From assembly GCF_963677715.1 (NCBI RefSeq), contig NZ_OY782495.1, positions 682,001 to 746,000 of the forward strand: DNA of 64,000 nucleotides. Direction: 5' to 3'. Under the pieces are notes generated by a model that saw only the letters and a program-made list of their open reading frames with translations, was not told where the DNA came from and did not search any database. Position 1 is the stretch's first letter. Each line of letters starts with the position of its first letter. Positions 39,363 through 47,604 of the stretch are shown here, piece by piece. The stretch comes from an uncultured Bacteroides sp. (GTDB lineage Bacteria; Bacteroidota; Bacteroidia; Bacteroidales; Bacteroidaceae). Made by a program: the position numbers and the translations under genes.

Positions 39363-40448
39363 ATGAAAAGAATTAGTTTTTTATTTATAGCGTTATCCTT
39401 CGTGGCAACACTAATGGCGCAATCGAGTCACAAAACACAAAACGTAATCCTTGTAACCATAGACGGCTTTCGCTGGCAAGAAATGTTCAACGGTGCGGAC
39501 TCTTCATTTATAAACAACAAACAATTGGTGGAAGATGCGGCTAATTGTGGCAAGAAGTACTGGGACAACAGTGTAGATGCAAGACGAAAAATGCTCCTCC
39601 CATTCATTTGGGATACAATAGCCAGCAAGGGACAGATCTATGGTAACCGGACTAAAGGTTGTAACGTAAATGTAAAGAACACCTACTGGTTTTCGTACCC
39701 CGGATACAACGAAATACTTACAGGATACGCCGATTCGCGGGTAAATTCGAATAGTTTCGGCCCAAACCCGAACATCAGTCTTTTTGAGGTTATGAATAAA
39801 ACCCCGAAATATGCAGGACGCATTGCTGCATTCGCTTCATGGGATGCGTTTAATGATATATTAAATGAAAAAAGAAGTGGCTTAATAGTTAGCGCCGGAT
39901 TTGATAAAGTGAATGGAATGGATTCTGATAGCAAAATGAATTTGCTTAATTCGATGCAAACGCAGTTGCCCGATATTTTTCACGGTGTGAGGCTCGACGG
40001 TGTGACTTTTAATATGGGATTTGAATACTTAAAAACAAAAAGGCCCCGCATTCTTTATCTTTCTTTTGACGAAACCGATGATTTTGCTCATGGAGGAAGA
40101 TACGAGGATTATTTAAATTCGGCTCATTATACCGATGATTTTTTGCGGACTCTTTGGAATTGGATACAATCCGACCCGGAATATAAAGACAAAACAACTC
40201 TACTGATAACGTGCGATCATGGTAGAGGTGAAGGACCGATTGGCTGGAGAAGTCACGGAACGGAGACTGCCAATTCCAATCAAACATGGTTTGCCGTAAT
40301 GGGTCCGGATACTCCTGCTTTAGGCGAAATGACCAGTGGACAATATTACAACAATCAGTTTGCAAAAACTATGGCTGCTCTTCTCGGCTTCAATTTTGAG
40401 ACTCCAAATCCTGTTGGTGATCCAATTGTTTCGGTTTTAGGAAAATAA
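39363..40448 (+). CDS. Exported alkaline-phosphatase-superfamily phosphodi/monoesterase
   Basis: 361 residues with an N-terminal signal peptide (cleavage near TLMAQ). The active site of the alkaline phosphatase superfamily (nucleotide pyrophosphatase/phosphodiesterase branch) is visible: D34 in VTIDGFRW, nucleophile Ser111 in YWFSYPGYNEILTGYAD (where NPP has Thr), D236 or D240 and H243 in SFDETDDFAHGGR, D285 and H286 in TCDHGRGE, and H298 in WRSHGTE. Two metal ions (Zn or Mn) are expected. It lies 55 bp after the SusD-like gene and probably hydrolyses a phosphate or phosphonate ester in the periplasm, releasing a molecule that the PhnW/PbfA/PhnX-like enzymes can use. The exact substrate is unknown. 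Confidence 0.85.
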   Translation: MKRISFLFIALSFVATLMAQSSHKTQNVILVTIDGFRWQEMFNGADSSFINNKQLVEDAANCGKKYWDNSVDARRKMLLPFIWDTIASKGQIYGNRTKGCNVNVKNTYWFSYPGYNEILTGYADSRVNSNSFGPNPNISLFEVMNKTPKYAGRIAAFASWDAFNDILNEKRSGLIVSAGFDKVNGMDSDSKMNLLNSMQTQLPDIFHGVRLDGVTFNMGFEYLKTKRPRILYLSFDETDDFAHGGRYEDYLNSAHYTDDFLRTLWNWIQSDPEYKDKTTLLITCDHGRGEGPIGWRSHGTETANSNQTWFAVMGPDTPALGEMTSGQYYNNQFAKTMAALLGFNFETPNPVGDPIVSVLGK

Positions 40449-40479
40449 AGCCACTGAGTATCTAAAACATTACATAAAA

Positions 40480-40519
40480 CGAGGAGAAACTTTTTTAAAA
40501 TTTGCTCCTCGTTTTTTTT
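40480..40519 (+). terminator. Intrinsic terminator 1 after the phosphonate locus
   Basis: Stem CGAGGAG (40480-40486) with CTCCTCG (40505-40511), extended by AAAA/TTTT pairs on the outside, followed by a run of eight T. Lies 32 bp after the esterase gene. Confidence 0.85.
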
Positions 40520-40578
40520 ATTCTTCTCCCTAAAAACTACAATCACCTAAAAATGGCTCTTTTAATCGAAAAAACAAG

Positions 40579-40612
40579 GAGAAGATTCTTCAAAACCCTT
40601 CTCCCCGTTTTT
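40579..40612 (+). terminator. Intrinsic terminator 2, diverged copy of the first
   Basis: Stem GGAGAAG (40579-40585) with CTTCTCC (40598-40604), followed by a T run. It resembles the first hairpin in arm sequence and tail, spaced by about 100 bp, so it may be a tandem duplicate. Confidence 0.65.
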
Positions 40613-40730
40613 TATTCTCCTTCTTATTAAAAATAGTAGCAGCAAAATAGGCAACAAAACAAAGAATATCTGCTTTGCCCGTCATAATATCGTTTGGCTC
40701 GTTTACAAAATCAATATTTATCTCTATCCA

Positions 40731-40811
40731 TTAATTGGCTCACGTCATTCTTTTTTCCGGTTCAAAGCGTCGTTATTTGAACCAAATTAATTAGCTTTGT
40801 GAGCCAAATAA
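40731..40811. repeat. Double nested inverted repeat upstream of the nitroreductase gene
   Basis: Outer arms 40731-40743 and 40799-40811 (TTAATTGGCTCAC, one mismatch) enclose perfect inner arms GGTTCAAA (40759-40766) and TTTGAACC (40776-40783). The right outer arm touches the candidate promoter at 40796-40830, so the structure could be an operator or an RNA fold for regulation of the following gene. The rest of this 425-bp gap holds the two terminators above and no gene. Confidence 0.7.
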
Positions 40812-40830
40812 GTGTCTCACTGTATCTTTG
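40796..40830 (+). promoter_or_regulatory. Bacteroides-type promoter for the Acg-like nitroreductase
   Basis: TTTG (40796-40799), 23-bp spacer, TATCTTTG (40823-40830, exact -7 match), 43 bp upstream of the ATG. Confidence 0.55.
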
Positions 40831-40873
40831 TTATCTGCGATAAAGAGTATATCAAAATTATTATAGACTCAAA

Positions 40874-41914
40874 ATGAATTGGACAAACGTCTTAAAATAC
40901 ACGCTTATGACAGCGACTATCCTAACCACAAAGCCTATATTGGCGCAAAATCAGGATTTTAAAGAACTTGTAGCTTCGGCCATCAAAGCTCCTTCGGGGC
41001 ACAATACGCAACCGTGGCTTTTTCGCTTGCAAGAAAATGCCATCGAAGTACGCCCCAATTTAAAGAATGAATTGGCTGTGGTAGATCCTGAAAACAGAGA
41101 ACTGTACATCAGCATCGGCTGTGCTGTAGAGAATCTTTGCGTAGCTGCCACGCAAAAAGGTTATCGCCCTACGCCTACCATCCAGAAGGAGAACGACAGT
41201 ACCTACATCATCCGTGTAGGGCTGGAAAAACAGAAAGCAACGGACAATCCGCTGTTTGCCCCGATAGCCGTGCGACAGACTAACCGTAGTGTGTACAACG
41301 GGCAGATGATTGCGGCGGATACGGTGCAGTTGATACAAGAAATTGCGAAAGAAGAGGGGGTAAAGTTTTACATGTATAAGAACGGAGAAGCGGCTTTCGA
41401 CACGCTGACTGAATACATCCGTCAGGGTAACGAAATACAAATGACGGATAAAGACTTCAAGAATGAATTGTTGAATTGGATTCGTTTCAACAAGAGCCAC
41501 GCTGCACAAATGGGCAACGGACTTACCACTGCTACCATGGGTTCTCCCGGCATGCCCAAGTTCATAGGAAAACCTCTGGTGAAAGCTTTCCTCAAGCCAA
41601 AAACACAAAACAAATCGGATATCAGGAAAGTAGAATCATCGTCACACCTTGTTCTGTTTACTATCAGCGAGAATACTCCGAAAGAGTGGATTCTTCTGGG
41701 ACAAACGCTCGAACGTTTTTTGCTCGAAACCACCCGCCTGGGCATTGTCAATGCTTATATGAATCAACCTTGCGAACTAAAGCCGTTGGTAGAAAAAATA
41801 AAGGAGAAGCTTCTCCCCGACGGTGAATATCCAATGATGATCGTGCGTCTGGGTTATGCCTCTCCTATGCCCTACTCGCCCCGTAAGAGCGTAGAAAGTG
41901 TGATTATTCCTTAA
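40874..41914 (+). CDS. Exported nitroreductase-family (Acg-like) protein
   Basis: 346 residues. The N-terminus (MNWTNVLKYTLMTATILTTKPILAQ) looks like a signal peptide. A nitroreductase domain follows: ELVASAIKAPSGHNTQPWLFRL is the FMN-contacting motif and LYISIGCAVENLCVAATQKGY fits the dimer helix. Length and layout resemble the Acg-like nitroreductases. It overlaps the convergent OYE gene at its 3' end by 11 bp. Together with the OYE and the second nitroreductase it suggests reductive detoxification of nitro, quinone or enone compounds, here outside the cytoplasm. The electron donor there is unclear. Confidence 0.82.
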   Translation: MNWTNVLKYTLMTATILTTKPILAQNQDFKELVASAIKAPSGHNTQPWLFRLQENAIEVRPNLKNELAVVDPENRELYISIGCAVENLCVAATQKGYRPTPTIQKENDSTYIIRVGLEKQKATDNPLFAPIAVRQTNRSVYNGQMIAADTVQLIQEIAKEEGVKFYMYKNGEAAFDTLTEYIRQGNEIQMTDKDFKNELLNWIRFNKSHAAQMGNGLTTATMGSPGMPKFIGKPLVKAFLKPKTQNKSDIRKVESSSHLVLFTISENTPKEWILLGQTLERFLLETTRLGIVNAYMNQPCELKPLVEKIKEKLLPDGEYPMMIVRLGYASPMPYSPRKSVESVIIP

Positions 41915-43031
41915 GCGGTAACCAGCCTGTTCGCGACAGCAAGCCGTTCCACATCGGAGCGGGTATTTTCAGCCCTTCCCGGTTGTGCACATCCAGCGCT
42001 TTTTCTATCGATTCCGGCTTACCACTCTTTATTTTATCCAGCCACTGCGGATCGATGAGCAATTCCCGCCCTAAAGCGATCATGGATATTCCGCTATCGA
42101 GTACCTCTTCGGCCTGTTCGGGAGAAGTGATAGATCCTACTCCGATAACAGGAAGCCCCCTACCCACTTTTTCGTAAATTAATTTAGCACGAGATTCCGT
42201 ATCTTTTTCATCTCGCATGGAGCCTGCCCAAAAGTCCATAACAGATACATGCAGATAGTCGAGCCCTTTTTGGGCCAAGGTTTCTGCCAGAGCCAACGTA
42301 TCCTGAATTGTAATACCCGGATTTTCCGTTTCTTCGGGAGAAATGCGATAGCCAACAATAAAAGGACGTCCGGCACTCTTCTTCACCGACGCTTTTACAG
42401 CATCGACCACAGCCAGCGGAAACGCCATTCTCTTTTCAAGACTACCACCCCACTTATCCGTACGGCGATTAGAATGCGGAGAAAAAAATTGCTGAATGAG
42501 ATACGTATTGGCACCGTGTATTTCTACTCCGTCAAAACCTGCCTCGGCGGCTCGGCGTGCAGCTTCGCCATAGGCTGCTATTGTTTCTTCTATTTCTGTT
42601 TCCGTCATTTCGCGAGGCACTTGCGCCCCTTCTCTGAGTGCAGCCACAGCACTGGCGCTCACCGACTGTCCATCGGGCAATTCTTCAGGCGGACACATCC
42701 GCCCTCCGTGATGAATCTGCAAAAGGGCTTTCCCACCATTCGCTTTCAGCGTATCGGCTATGCGTTTCAAACTCGGAATCATTTCATCCGCATGCACACC
42801 AATCTGCCCGGGAAAAGCCTTTCCCTGCGGAAGGACATAAGCACACGCCGTGAGCAACAACCCCGCACTACGGTTACGTTCCTTATAATAGGCTATCTCC
42901 GCATCGGATACCGTTCCGTCTGCATTTCCCGAGAACGTGGTCATCGGGGCCAATACCACTCTGCTATCTACCGTTATGCCCGAAACAGGAAATGTAAACG
43001 GCGACAGAATCTTGTTATAATTCTTACTCAT
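41904..43031 (-). CDS. NADH:flavin oxidoreductase, old yellow enzyme family
   Basis: 375-residue cytoplasmic TIM-barrel flavoenzyme. OYE marks: VVLAPMTTFSGNADGTVSD near the N-terminus, the substrate His pair in LLQIHHGGRM, GVEIHGANTYLIQQFFSPHSNRRTDKWGG, and a phosphate-binding C-terminal part (VIGVGSITSPEQAEEVLDSGISMIALGRELL). It likely reduces activated alkenes or nitro compounds with NAD(P)H. Convergent with the Acg-like gene, with an 11-bp overlap of the 3' ends. Divergent from the lipoprotein nitroreductase. Confidence 0.9.
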   Translation of the reverse strand: MSKNYNKILSPFTFPVSGITVDSRVVLAPMTTFSGNADGTVSDAEIAYYKERNRSAGLLLTACAYVLPQGKAFPGQIGVHADEMIPSLKRIADTLKANGGKALLQIHHGGRMCPPEELPDGQSVSASAVAALREGAQVPREMTETEIEETIAAYGEAARRAAEAGFDGVEIHGANTYLIQQFFSPHSNRRTDKWGGSLEKRMAFPLAVVDAVKASVKKSAGRPFIVGYRISPEETENPGITIQDTLALAETLAQKGLDYLHVSVMDFWAGSMRDEKDTESRAKLIYEKVGRGLPVIGVGSITSPEQAEEVLDSGISMIALGRELLIDPQWLDKIKSGKPESIEKALDVHNREGLKIPAPMWNGLLSRTGWLPLKE

Positions 43032-43205
43032 AAATGTATCTCTTAAAATTATTTTTATAGTTATAATCCTATATCATTCGCACAATGATATTAATTTTCT
43101 TGTTTTTTTGAGAACAAAACGTTTAGTCCACTCCCTTTGTTCGTTAAAGTACAAACAAGGTTTGCTAAAAGAAGTTTAAAGCAATAATGATTACGACAAA
43201 CTTTT

Positions 43206-43236
43206 TTTGCGATAACAAATAAAACCTCTATATTTG
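43206..43236 (+). promoter_or_regulatory. Bacteroides-type promoter for the lipoprotein nitroreductase
   Basis: TTTG (43206-43209), 19-bp spacer, TATATTTG (43229-43236): full match to both elements. The ATG is 75 bp downstream. Confidence 0.7.
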
Positions 43237-43310
43237 AAACACTACAATAGAGTACAAAAACAGATGCTATTATCAACCCATAGTATATTCACCCATAAAT
43301 TATTAATGTT

Positions 43311-43931
43311 ATGAAAAAGATCTATGCAATTACCATGATCGCCATATTTATGGCATCCTGCAAGGCTCCTCAAAAGACAGAAACCATGAAAGTAAAAAAT
43401 GAAACAGTTGCAACCATCATGAATCGCAGAAGCATCCGCGCTTATTTGCCCGAACAAATCAAGCCCGAACAACTTGATACCATTATGCAGTGCGCCATCA
43501 ATGCGCCAAGTGCTATGAACAAACAGTCATGGGAGGTTCGCGTTATTCGGAAACCCGAACTGATCAAAGCCATCAACGAAGGGTATATGGCCTATGCTAA
43601 AGTAAAAGACAGTGAAAAAGCAGGGTTTAGTGTTTTTCACGGAGCACCGACAGTTATTATTGTAGCCAGCAACGTTACTAACGATTACAGCCCGGTAGAT
43701 TGTGGTTTATTGGGACAAAACATCCTCCTCTCTGCCGAGTCCATGAACATAGGAACCTGCGTTATAGGCAGCGTTATCGGATATCTCAATGCACCCGAAG
43801 CCAAAGATCTGGTTGCCCAACTAAATCTGCCAGCCAATTACAAACCGCTGTATGCCGTATCGATAGGATATAAAAATGAACGACCCGAGGCTAAGCCCAG
43901 AGATAACGCCAAAGTTCAGGTAATTAAGTAA
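43311..43931 (+). CDS. Nitroreductase-family lipoprotein
   Basis: 206 residues. The N-terminus MKKIYAITMIAIFMASC reads as a lipoprotein signal (lipobox MASC), followed by a nitroreductase domain: VATIMNRRSIRAYLPEQIKPEQLDTIM, AINAPSAMNKQSWEVRVI, HGAPTVIIVAS and LLGQNILLSAESMNIGTCVIGS. Nitroreductases are normally cytosolic FMN enzymes, so an export signal on a complete domain is unusual, though such proteins occur in Bacteroides. Like the Acg-like protein it is probably a periplasmic or membrane-tethered flavoprotein. Its own promoter is visible; the next gene starts 60 bp downstream. Confidence 0.88.
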   Translation: MKKIYAITMIAIFMASCKAPQKTETMKVKNETVATIMNRRSIRAYLPEQIKPEQLDTIMQCAINAPSAMNKQSWEVRVIRKPELIKAINEGYMAYAKVKDSEKAGFSVFHGAPTVIIVASNVTNDYSPVDCGLLGQNILLSAESMNIGTCVIGSVIGYLNAPEAKDLVAQLNLPANYKPLYAVSIGYKNERPEAKPRDNAKVQVIK

Positions 43932-43991
43932 CACTTGTCAACTTCCTTTTAGTATATTTGACATTTATTCAAAGTCCGGCTGCCGTTTTCT

Positions 43992-45422
43992 TTGTTCCTT
44001 TGCAGCATGATTCAAAGGCTAATTTCTACAGAGGAAAAGGCAGACGGACTACCCCTCCCCAAACGTTACTGGGCTATTTTGGCTATTGCTCTCGGAGTTT
44101 CCGTCTCCGTGCTGGATAGTACCATTGCCAATGTAGCATTGCCCACTATTGCAGACGAATTAAAAACTTCTCCATCTACAATCATTTGGGTAGTCAATGC
44201 CTATCAGCTGGCCATCACCATTTCCATTCTTTCCTTTTCTTCGCTGGGTGAAATTCTGGGATACAAAAAAATATATCTGGCAGGACTTTTATTGTTTAGT
44301 GCTACGTCACTCATGTGCGCCCTGTCCACTTCGTTTTGGACACTTATTTCCGCCCGGGTTCTACAAGGTTTTGGTGCATCAGCCATCACCAGTGTTAACA
44401 CCGCTTTGCTACGCATCATCTATCCACAGCGTTTTTTGGGAAGAGGAATGGGCATCAACGCCCTTGTGGTGGCTTTTTCTGTGGTGGCGGGCCCCACCGT
44501 CGCCTCCGGCATCCTTTCTTTTGCTTCGTGGAACTGGTTGTTTGCAATCAACGTTCCCATCGGTTTGCTGGCACTCTTCGTGGGATACCGGTTCTTGCCC
44601 GGCAATCCGGTCAGTATTAAAGGACGTAAATTCGATACTGTCAGTAGCATCGGAAACGCACTCATGTTTGCCTTGCTCATCTTTACGATGGAAGGCATCA
44701 GTCACGAGCAAAAACTGCAATTCATCCTGCTCGGCGCCTTTTTGCTCATAATTGTGAGCTACAAATTTATTAAAAGACAATTGCGCCAGGAATATCCCCT
44801 GCTTCCGGTAGATTTACTTAAGATACCTATCTTTGCCCTATCTATCGGCACTTCCATTACCTCGTTTACGGCACAGATGCTTGCCATGGTGTCGCTCCCG
44901 TTCTTTTTTCAAAATACACTGGGATATAGCAGTTCGCAAATCGGATTGTTACTAACGCCATGGCCCATCGCCATCATTATCGTAGCTCCCATTGCCGGAC
45001 GATTGGTGGAGCGGGTACATGCGGGACTCTTAGGAGGAATCGGGCTCGCCATATTTTCAATAGGGTTGTTTTCTCTCGCTTTCTTGCCCGATAACCCGTC
45101 ATACTTCAATATCATCTGGCGCATGCTAGTTTGCGGAACCGGATTCGGACTGTTTCAATCGCCCAATAACAGTGTCATTATATCATCGGCTCCCGCACAC
45201 AGAAGCGGCGGAGCAAGCGGCATGCTGGGAACAGCCCGCTTGCTGGGGCAAACGCTGGGAACCACCTTGGTAGCCATGATGTTTGCACTATTGCCTATCT
45301 CCGGTACCAAAACATCTTTGCTGCTGGCCGGCACTTTCGCCATACTGGCGGCAGTGGTCAGTTCGCTAAGACTTTCGCAACCTTTGCCTGCCTCTCTGAA
45401 GAAAAGAGCGGAAGAAGAATAA
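43992..45422 (+). CDS. MFS transporter, DHA2 (EmrB/QacA) drug-efflux type
   Basis: 476 residues with about 14 membrane helices. VSVLDSTIANVALPTIADELKTS is the D1-type motif of DHA2 exporters, and SARVLQGFGASAITSVNTALL is the antiporter motif C region. A TATATTTG box (43953-43960) lies 31 bp before the ATG, with only a weak -33. Probable drug or organic-compound/H+ antiporter. Adjacency to nitroreductases and an OYE suggests a shared detoxification theme. Confidence 0.88.
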   Translation: MFLCSMIQRLISTEEKADGLPLPKRYWAILAIALGVSVSVLDSTIANVALPTIADELKTSPSTIIWVVNAYQLAITISILSFSSLGEILGYKKIYLAGLLLFSATSLMCALSTSFWTLISARVLQGFGASAITSVNTALLRIIYPQRFLGRGMGINALVVAFSVVAGPTVASGILSFASWNWLFAINVPIGLLALFVGYRFLPGNPVSIKGRKFDTVSSIGNALMFALLIFTMEGISHEQKLQFILLGAFLLIIVSYKFIKRQLRQEYPLLPVDLLKIPIFALSIGTSITSFTAQMLAMVSLPFFFQNTLGYSSSQIGLLLTPWPIAIIIVAPIAGRLVERVHAGLLGGIGLAIFSIGLFSLAFLPDNPSYFNIIWRMLVCGTGFGLFQSPNNSVIISSAPAHRSGGASGMLGTARLLGQTLGTTLVAMMFALLPISGTKTSLLLAGTFAILAAVVSSLRLSQPLPASLKKRAEEE

Positions 45423-45516
45423 GTAAATAAAACAGTTTGGCTGTAATTATTTTTAAACACCCTCCAGAAGGCTTGTAAAGGGCATTGAAAGAAAACCAAT
45501 TCCCTTTGCAAAGAAA

Positions 45517-45566
45517 ACCGGTTGCCTTTACAAAGAAAACCGGTTTTCTTTGCAAAGGCAACCGGT
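45517..45566. repeat. 50-bp palindrome (dispersed element, copy 1)
   Basis: Left arm 45517-45541 (ACCGGTTGCCTTTACAAAG onward) and right arm 45542-45566 are complementary over 25 bp with one mismatch (A at 45530 against C at 45553). A further partial unit (AAAGAAAACCAATTCCC) lies just to the left at about 45488-45504. The same words GCCTTTACAAAG and AAAGAAAACC form the palindrome at 60094-60159. The position after a gene end may mean it helps stop transcription, but it has no T tail. Confidence 0.88.
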
Positions 45567-45927
45567 AATCGGCGAAAAGAATACTAATTGTAAAAAAACA
45601 GCACGTTTTTATCTTCCTTTTTTATCTACTGATCATTTTAATCAGTAAAGAAACCCTTTCTGCATAAATTATAATTTTGAATTCTTTTTGAATTTTCTCA
45701 ATTCAAGCCTTATATTTATTCATTTCTCAGTTCTTTTATTTATAATTTATGTATTCCAAATAAACTTTATTCGTCATTTATTAATATATTAATTTACATA
45801 AATAGCATATATAACACATATATAATTAAATATTTTATATCCATATAATAAAATAAATCATTTTTTATAATAGCAACATATTAAACCATATAGTGTTAAT
45901 ATTAATAAATCACTAATATTATACACT
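45567..45927. other. Very A+T-rich leader upstream of the recombinase gene
   Basis: Contains a short hairpin TACTGAT/ATCAGTA (45627-45633 with 45641-45647) and then more than 250 bp made almost only of A and T before the recombinase ATG. No gene is supported. Such composition fits a recombination or regulatory region, but no specific site was identified. Confidence 0.5.
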
Positions 45928-46938
45928 ATGAAACAATTAATGAACTCAATGGAGAACAAAACAGAACAAACAAGTACACTTCAGCATTTTGTACCTTTAT
46001 TATCCGATGAACTAATCCTTTCCGGCAGACACGGGACGGCACGCGCATACACGAGTGCCTTTAAAAGATTAACCCGTTTCACGGGAAAAGCGGACATAAC
46101 CTTCGCGGAGCTGACACCTGCTCTGATGAAACAGTTCGAACAACATCTGTATGCAGCGGGGAGCAAGAGAAACTCCATATCCCTGTACATGCGCATGCTT
46201 CGTTCTATCTGCAACCAGGCAGTAAGAAGAGGCTTGGCAAACATTCCGCATGAGCTGTTTCATGACGTATTCACCGGCACGGATAGTTGCGAAAAGCGGG
46301 CGATGTCACCTGCCGTCATCCGGTGTCTGCACCAAGCAGATCTGGAAAGCAAACCTTCCCTTAGCTTTGCCAGAGACATGTTTTTGCTCTCATTCTACCT
46401 AAGGGGTATCCCGTATGTAGATCTCATACATCTGAGAAAAAAAGACCTGAACAAGGGAGTATTGCGTTATCGCCGGAGCAAAACAAACCGTTTGGTTACG
46501 GTATGCGTGGAGGCCTGCGCAATGACTATCTTCCGTAAATATGCCTCTTCAGCAGGAAAATCACCCTATCTGCTTCCGGTCATCACACGTACCGGGCAAG
46601 AGGGGTACCGGCAATACCAAAGCGCCCTGCGATTGTACAATAAGCGGCTGCATTGCCTCTCGGAAATGCTGGAGCTCAAAGAAAATCTGACATCTTATGT
46701 GGCACGCCACTCCTGGGCCACAGCAGCTTATCGGCAAGGCATTCCGGTAGCCATCATCAGCGAATCATTGGGGCACGCTTCAGAGAAGATGACTTATCAC
46801 TACTTAGCTTCGTTTGATAACCGCACTTTACGAAAAGCCAACCGAAAAGTGATTGCACTAATGATGACCGAAACAAATAAGCCCCAAACGCCTCCGAAAC
46901 ATTCGCCGTATCCATGGATAAACAAAGCGATAGGATAA
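45928..46938 (+). CDS. Tyrosine site-specific recombinase (DNA invertase type)
   Basis: 336 residues. N-terminal SAM-like domain at about 22-115 (FVPLLSDELILSGRHGTARAY), then the catalytic domain. Catalytic residues: R159 (LSFYLRGIPYVDL), K185 (YRRSKTNR), R260 (SYVARHSWATAA), H283 (LGHASEK) and nucleophile Y292 (MTYHYLASF). At the H of the HxxR box there is a Tyr (Y257), which is common among Bacteroidales recombinases of the Tsr/Mpi and mobile-element groups. It lies 122 bp from a pair of perfect 28-bp inverted repeats and no other mobile-element genes are near, so a local DNA inverter for the adjacent segment is the best reading. An integrase left from an element is the alternative. Confidence 0.9.
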   Translation: MKQLMNSMENKTEQTSTLQHFVPLLSDELILSGRHGTARAYTSAFKRLTRFTGKADITFAELTPALMKQFEQHLYAAGSKRNSISLYMRMLRSICNQAVRRGLANIPHELFHDVFTGTDSCEKRAMSPAVIRCLHQADLESKPSLSFARDMFLLSFYLRGIPYVDLIHLRKKDLNKGVLRYRRSKTNRLVTVCVEACAMTIFRKYASSAGKSPYLLPVITRTGQEGYRQYQSALRLYNKRLHCLSEMLELKENLTSYVARHSWATAAYRQGIPVAIISESLGHASEKMTYHYLASFDNRTLRKANRKVIALMMTETNKPQTPPKHSPYPWINKAIG

Positions 46939-47060
46939 GAAAACAAGGCGTTATTTTGTAGCGAAAGAGGTTCCACCCAGGAATCATCGTTTTGCTTTTC
47001 CGATAATAAACAGAGAAGAGAATAATGAATGAAAACACTTACTAGAAGGATTTACAGGGA

Positions 47061-47594
47061 TTTTTAATCGTTCCGTTACTTCACAGGTAACAGAATTTGT
47101 TTGAGACTGCAAATATTGAAATATTATATTAAACTACCAAATAAAATAAGTATTAATTAATTGATTTTGATAAATAACATTAATTAATAGTACTTATTTA
47201 TTAGCATTAAACTGAAAACTTATGTATATATATGTACTTATATAACAATAATACATGATATAAATATATTTAAACAAATAGAAATAAAGCATACACAAAA
47301 TAATTTGTTTTTTTGAGAAATAGCCTTGCTTTCCAAAGATAAATGATTAAAATATCTTGTTTGAGCATACATTGCATAACACTACCCAACAGCATTTTAT
47401 CAACGCCATGTTTACATTCCTGTTTTTTTCGGCACACATGAGAATGGCTGTTCAACACATTTTTATGTACTGAAACCTGTCTATACGCATTCGTCGCGAC
47501 CATTTATGCTTTTAGCATTCTTCGGAATTGCATACCCGAATCATTTCTTTGATTCGCGGTTCTGTTACCTGTGAAGTAACGGAACGACTAAAAA
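47061..47594. other. Candidate invertible DNA segment with 28-bp inverted repeats
   Basis: IRL 47068-47095 (TCGTTCCGTTACTTCACAGG...) and IRR 47560-47587 are exact reverse complements over 28 bp; allowing one mismatch the arms extend to 47061 and 47594. The 464 bp between them (47096-47559) contain no convincing gene, only promoter-like sequences. IRR ends 17 bp before the ATG of the Rrf2-like gene, and the tyrosine recombinase gene ends 122 bp before IRL. This is the arrangement of phase-variable promoters in Bacteroides: the recombinase flips the segment so that its promoter faces toward or away from the surface operon. Confidence 0.85.
47110..47141 (-). promoter_or_regulatory. Promoter candidate inside the invertible segment, pointing left (OFF in this orientation)
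   Basis: On the minus strand TTTG (47141-47138) is followed after 20 bp by AATATTTG (47117-47110), a full -33 and a 7/8 match to TAnnTTTG. After inversion around the repeats its -7 box would fall at about 47538-47545, some 60 bp before the Rrf2-like ATG. A weaker right-pointing candidate, TTCG (47521-47524) with TTTCTTTG (47544-47551), exists in the present orientation. Confidence 0.5.
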
Positions 47595-47604
47595 AGGAAA
47601 AAAG

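Noticed and set aside
42249-43046. 265-codon frame antisense to the old-yellow-enzyme gene
   Set aside because: Contained in a conserved enzyme gene; translated product has the Arg/His/Cys-rich composition of a shadow frame.
45928-46938. Recombinase as integrase of a conjugative or phage element
   Set aside because: No att-like direct repeats, tRNA, relaxase, or phage genes in the neighbourhood; the nearby inverted repeats fit a local inverter better.
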